A DNA stretch of 64,000 bases from Euonymus europaeus (lineage: Eukaryota > Streptophyta > Magnoliopsida > Celastrales > Celastraceae), in the NCBI GenBank assembly GCA_963580455.1, contig OY756957.1, positions 6,639,001 through 6,703,000 on the forward strand. The letters are read 5' to 3'. Within the stretch, counting starts at the first letter, position 1. Every line of letters starts with the position of its first letter. Under the pieces are notes generated by a model. The model was not told where the DNA came from, ran no database searches, and saw only the letters and a list, made by a program, of their open reading frames with translations. Shown in pieces: positions 59,313 through 64,000 of this stretch. The position numbers were made by a program, and so were the translations under genes.

Positions 59313-62300
59313 ATGGTTGATGTAGCTGATAAATTGGCTTATTTTCAAGCGATTACGGGGCTTGAGGATTCCGGTTTGTGCACAGAAATTCTCCAGGCTC
59401 ATGATTGGGACTTGGAACTTGCGATCTCATCGTTTACCTCCGGGAATCCGCCCACCGAGGATACTATTGGCGGTGACGCTTCCACTACTGTGGTTGCGAA
59501 TTCAGACTTTCGAGATGCGGTAGAACGATCGGAACCGGCAGCTTCAGGACCTGGTTTGGCGTGGAAACTGGTTACCTTACCGATTTCCGTTGTTTCTGGA
59601 AGTTTAGGGCTGATCTCGGGGGCGATTGGGCTTGGTATGTGGGCGGCAGGAGGTGTTCTGTCGTACTCGCTCGGAATGATTGGCCTGGGCTCTAACTCAG
59701 CGCGAAATGGTGAGTCGTCCGCTCGATTAGTACCAGTTTCTGCTGCGGCATCGGAGGCCATGGATTTCGTAGCCGACTTCGAGAGGGAGTATGGTAATAG
59801 GAGACCGAATTTTGTTAGCGAGGGTTTCATGGACGCACTTCAGCAGTCTAGGAACTCGTTCAAACTGTTGTTTGTGTATTTGCATTCGCCAGATCATCCG
59901 GACACCCCGGTCTTCTGCGAGAGGACGCTGTGCTCCGAGATGTTGACGGCATTTGTGAACGAGAATTTTGTGGCTTGGGGAGGTAATATACGTGCCAGCG
60001 AGGGGTTCAAGATGAGTAATAGCTTGAAGGCTTCTCGGTTCCCTTTTTGCGCCGTGGTTATGCCGGCCGCAAACCAGAGAATTGCTCTGCTTCAGCAGGT
60101 AACGAAAATCGATTCTAAATGTTTTAGATTTTGATTTTGTTTCTGTAATATTGGAACGCATTTTAGTTTAGGGGTTGATCATTAGCTTAACCTTTCGTCA
60201 ATTATTGAAGGGATTTTTCTTTCTTTGTGGACATTGGATTGTAGCAAGTTTTAAATTCTGTACATTATCATCCTCAATTGAATTGAATTGTTGATTTTTC
60301 TTTAACATGAGGGAAGGTTGACACTCTAGCCTGGAACTTCTATACTGGATTGTTCCCAGAGATACTGGGTTTCAGCTTTGAGTTTTGGGGAAATACTTCT
60401 TGTACTACTGCAAACAGTCGCATAACTGAAAATGGAAGGTGGGGATTACCTTCCTTAGGGAGGGTGAGGTTTTTTTATTTTCCATTTGATTTCGTCAAGT
60501 TATTTTGTTGTGCAAATTATACTAATTTTTTTTCCCGACTTAAAAGATAGGTGACTTTGATTTGTGGTTTATAAATATGCTAGTAACAGTAGGGAGATGG
60601 ATTATAAAGTAGGATCTCCCAAGGTTTTCATTTAGATTTGAGATTGGTGTAGTCTCTATTGATATTTTGCAGTTTGGAGAAGAGTTATATTGAAAGAGAG
60701 AATAGTTGTATACTAATTGAAAAGAAAAAGGTTTTCTGTTCTTGCTATCGGCCTATGCTGTGAAGAAGGTGTTTCCAAGGGATTCTTTATGGAGATATGA
60801 GGAGGATCAGTGAATGGAGAACAGAAACAAATCTAAAGAGGATCTGTGGTAATTTGTTTGAAGAAGTATTGTGATGAGAGGAAGTACTGGGACTTCTTTG
60901 TTGCTCAGAAATTTCAAGATTCTTTTCATTTTCAAGATAAGTTATGAGGTTTAGGGGCTCTTTAGGAGGCATCTGAGTCTGGGGAAATCCTAGTTTCAAG
61001 GGTGCACAACAGTGAAAGTTGGCGATTCACTGGGGTGAATAGTGTGATTTCTTTTAGTTAATTGAAATGGTGGTGTTCTGACTCGCATAACAATTTTGTT
61101 GAAGTCTTTAGTTTAGCCTCTCTGTAGTTTTTTTGCACTTTCTTGTTGCCTTGATAAAATTATATCATGCGGGAAAAAAGGTTGATTGGAAGCTCTTTGG
61201 CCTCTGGTTTTCCGAGTTTGGTGGCCTAGTTTTAATGTGCATGTGTTGGGTATTTCTTTTTTCATGGAAATTTCCTACCTTCTCTATATTTGAGGAACTT
61301 TCTTATGTTGTTTCATTTTATGCATGCTTTTCTATGATTCTCTTGGTGTTTGCTAATTAAACTACTAGGATATGAGTAAATATGTCTGGTGCTGGTCAGT
61401 GATTTGAAATTTGGAATTTCAATGCCGACCTTTTGATGCAAGTTTGTTTCAGCTATGTAGATGTTACTTGCACCAACTGTTAGGCTATTGGTTGGGGGGG
61501 GGGGGGGGGGTGTGTGGGCGGGGTTGGTTTGTGTGTGTGGGTTGTTTGGTTGTCTCTGTCAATGATGTTTGAAACTGTCACCATTTTTATTGCCTTTGTT
61601 GTTATTGCTCTTATGTGCAAATTAGCAGTCACAGCTATGCTGTTAAGCAGACAAAAAATTAAGGGAACCGGCATGCCTACTTTCTTGTGGGAAAGGAGGG
61701 TGATGGATAATGAAAAATATGGTAGTAAATTTATTCATGATTTCCATGGCTTTCGGTCAAATTCAGGGGCGTAAGAAGCCCAACCTGTGTATAAATAGGT
61801 TATCTTCTGTTTGATTTTAATTAAAACTGATTTAGCTTCGCTTGAGCATTCAACTTTTCCACGACTTTTACTGGAGAGATTATTCTCATTCTTGGGATTG
61901 AAACATATGAATTGTGATTGTATTGGACTGGAGTACACACTGACAAAATTTGCTGCCTGTTTTCCTTGTGCTACTAAACATTTGTGAACTGACTAGCTGC
62001 TAATGCATTTTTTGTAGTTTTTTTTTCATTTTTCTGTTTCTGGCTTTCTGCAGGTTGAAGGGCCAAAATCTCCTGAAGAGATGCTCACTATGCTACAGAG
62101 GGTCCTTGAAGAAAGTGGTCCTGTTCTAGTTGCTGCTAGGCTTGATGTGGAAGAAAGAAGAAACAACACGCGTCTGAGGGAGGAGCAAGATGCCGCTTAC
62201 AGGGCTGCACTTGAAGCTGATCAGGTATACTTTAATTGCGGTCTTTTCCAGCTTTTGTATGGTTTTGTTTCTCTTGTGCATAGTGACCACATTATGCATT

Positions 62301-63066
62301 ACTTTTATACACTAAGGCCTATGTCCCAAGCAGAGCTTTGAGGCATTTTTACATTGATGTTTGCTTCCCTCCTTACAGGCTAGGGAACGCCAAAGGAGAG
62401 AAGAGGAGGAACGGCTGGAAAGGGAATCTGCTGAAGCTGAGAGAAAGCTCAAGGAAGAAGAGGAGGCTCATGAAAGAGCAGAACGAGAGGCTGCAGAAAG
62501 AGATGCTGCACTAGCTAAAATGCGGGAGGAGAAAGCCCTTTCACTTGGCGCTGAACCTGAAAAAGGACCTAATGTTACACAGGTAATTTCACTGAGTTAA
62601 AATCTTTTGTTCCCATTTTTGATGCATTTTAATTATCTGAAAATATAGCTCTTCTTTTTCATTGTGTATGGGTTTTGGGTGGGGCAATTAGGATGGTTAG
62701 GAAGATGCTTGAGCAATGTATTCCAAAATTTCGGTTCTTACCAGAATTTCATGCTCATTTGTCTGGCTTACCACTCCCTGTATTTTGGTTGTTTGGATAT
62801 GGGAATCTGGACTATGAATATGAATTTTCTGTATTCAGGTTTTGGTGCGCTTCCCAAGTGGAGAACGCAAAGAGAGGAGGTTCCATAGTAATACAACAAT
62901 CCAAAGTCTCTATGACTATGTTGATTCCTTGGGTTGCTTAGATGCTGATAATTACAGCCTTGTATCCAACTTCCCTCGGGTTGTATATGGTCGCGAGAAA
63001 CTCATTTTGTCTTTGAAAGAAGCAGGATTGCATCCTCAGGCTAGCCTTTTTGTGGAGATAAACTAG
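59313..63066 (+). CDS. PUX10: UBX-domain CDC48 adaptor PUX10 (UBXD8/FAF2 type)
   Basis: Four exons are predicted: 59313-60098, 62054-62224, 62379-62582 and 62839-63066. All are in phase 0, giving 462 aa. Domain order matches plant PUX10. A UBA-like region (about 5-45, 'FQAITGLEDSGLCTEILQAH') comes first. A long hydrophobic hairpin with small residues follows (about 82-127, 'PISVVSGSLGLISGAIGLG'). A UAS thioredoxin-like domain (about 150-285) is next, then a charged coiled coil rich in Glu/Arg (about 300-385). The C-terminal UBX domain (about 388-462) has the CDC48-binding 'NFPR' (FPR at about 432-434). In Arabidopsis PUX10 sits on lipid droplets and recruits CDC48A to extract ubiquitinated oleosins; the hairpin supports the same location here. 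Intron 1 (1955 bp) contains a 17-base G run. Confidence 0.95.
61494..61510 (+). repeat. 17-base G homopolymer in PUX10 intron 1
   Basis: An uninterrupted G run, followed by 'tgtgtgggcggggttgg', so G-quadruplex potential on the coding strand. Confidence 0.9.
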
Positions 63067-64000
63067 CTGCATGTTCAAGATTAGTTGGTTCTTTGCGAAT
63101 ACGATGTTTCTTCTGTTTTTGTGCGATGTTAATTAGCAATTGTGCAACGGGACAAATTGGATCTCTTAAATCTCCATCTGGATGGATATCCACTCTTAAA
63201 TGCAGGTTCAAAAGTTGCCCAGTGGAAATGGGTATTGAAATAATGAATACTGATTTCCGCATACATGAATTTGAAATAAGTTGATATTAGCTTGTAGTAG
63301 TATTAGTTGTAAGAATGGATTGATTAATTTCATCGATCAATAATTCTAGATTGTCTGTGTATTGCAGACTTTGTTAGTACGGATCCTTGTGATTGCCGAC
63401 TTGTTTAATTCGCGATTTGTGTATTTTTTGTCGGCATAGTAAGACGCCTAAATTGTCAAATTCATTGTTGTTTTATATTAAACTTCTACATGATATTGCC
63501 GACATCGTGTTTATGGCATCTATGCAGCTGTTTTGCGATTTTTCAATAGTATCTTTCCATCTTTTAGTAGTAGAAGTTTTCTACAGTTGTGGGTTCAACG
63601 GCTTATGTGCAACTGCTTGGCTTTCGGCTTCATCATTCGACTGTTTCTCTTAAGATTTTCTATCGGTCCCTTATTTGTTTTGTCTGTCTTCTGACTTTTT
63701 CGGCCAGTTACGTTGTATTTTGAGTGGGCTGACCTTATCCAATTGGACTTAAGTTTCGGTCATACTTGTTGTATTGAACTTATAGACCTTACTTCTCAAT
63801 TCTCATGGACTCGCGTTTTGATCTGAGCCCTTACTTCTTATGGACTCGCGTTTTGATCTGAGCCCATTTATAAATGGATTGGGCCTGAATATTTTAGCTC
63901 ATACGACCCATAAAGTTAATCAAAAAATATTCATAAATTAAAAAAGCTTATGGTGACTTCAAAACAAAACTACAGCGGATACACTGTAATTTTTTTAACA
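63067..64000. other. PUX10 3' UTR and downstream intergenic
   Basis: The 3' UTR probably ends by about 63350. Further on, 'atggactcgcgttttgatct' plus 'gagccc' occurs twice in tandem (from about 63804 and 63840). Frames here are short and unremarkable. Confidence 0.5.

Overview
The window looks like nuclear DNA of a flowering plant, most likely a eudicot. It is AT-rich. Its genes have short exons and GT-AG introns, and its single-copy genes belong to plant families: a yellow-stripe-like transporter, a VDOF-type Dof factor, ORMDL and PUX10. The gene space is interleaved with LINEs, an LTR/copia derivative, hAT-like and Mutator-like foldback elements, and a Cassandra-like 5S-bearing LTR. No bacterial, organellar, CRISPR or viral content was seen. 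Exon limits below come from reading splice sites, phase and family conservation by eye, without transcript data.

Layout. 1-5.5 kb: tandem and foldback repeats, a nested pair of terminal-inverted-repeat elements, then a Cassandra-like solo LTR. 6.4-10.8 kb: a decayed LINE, a short poly(A) retroposon, a DUF538 pseudogene and a non-autonomous hAT element. 10.8-14.8 kb: no gene seen. 14.8-18.4 kb (+): a TBC-domain RabGAP gene with two candidate first exons. 20.3-23.4 kb (-): a 7-exon YSL metal-nicotianamine transporter. 24-31 kb: small repeats and a 5'-truncated LINE. 31.6-32.8 kb (-): a two-exon Dof transcription factor. 34-40.7 kb: tandem repeats, an hAT-like MITE, a Mutator-like element and a 285-bp triplication. 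44.3-47.6 kb (-): a 3-exon ORMDL gene with an hAT-like MITE in intron 1. 47.9-54.9 kb (-): a LINE fragment cut in two by a young, internally deleted Ty1/copia element. 56.1-58.7 kb (+): a ZNHIT2-like zf-HIT gene. 59.3-63.1 kb (+): PUX10.

The six genes do not form an operon or an obvious pathway. They are ordinary housekeeping or developmental genes: Rab GTPase inactivation, metal transport, vascular transcription, sphingolipid homeostasis, R2TP-linked assembly and CDC48 recruitment to lipid droplets. The most unusual structure is the copia derivative. It is bounded by two 906-bp LTRs with only five differences between them. Inside the 5' LTR it carries a primer-binding site, a gag scrap, an inverted PBS remnant, a truncated divergent LTR and a second primer-binding site, followed by an open gag frame with almost no pol. 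I found no clearly new protein system.
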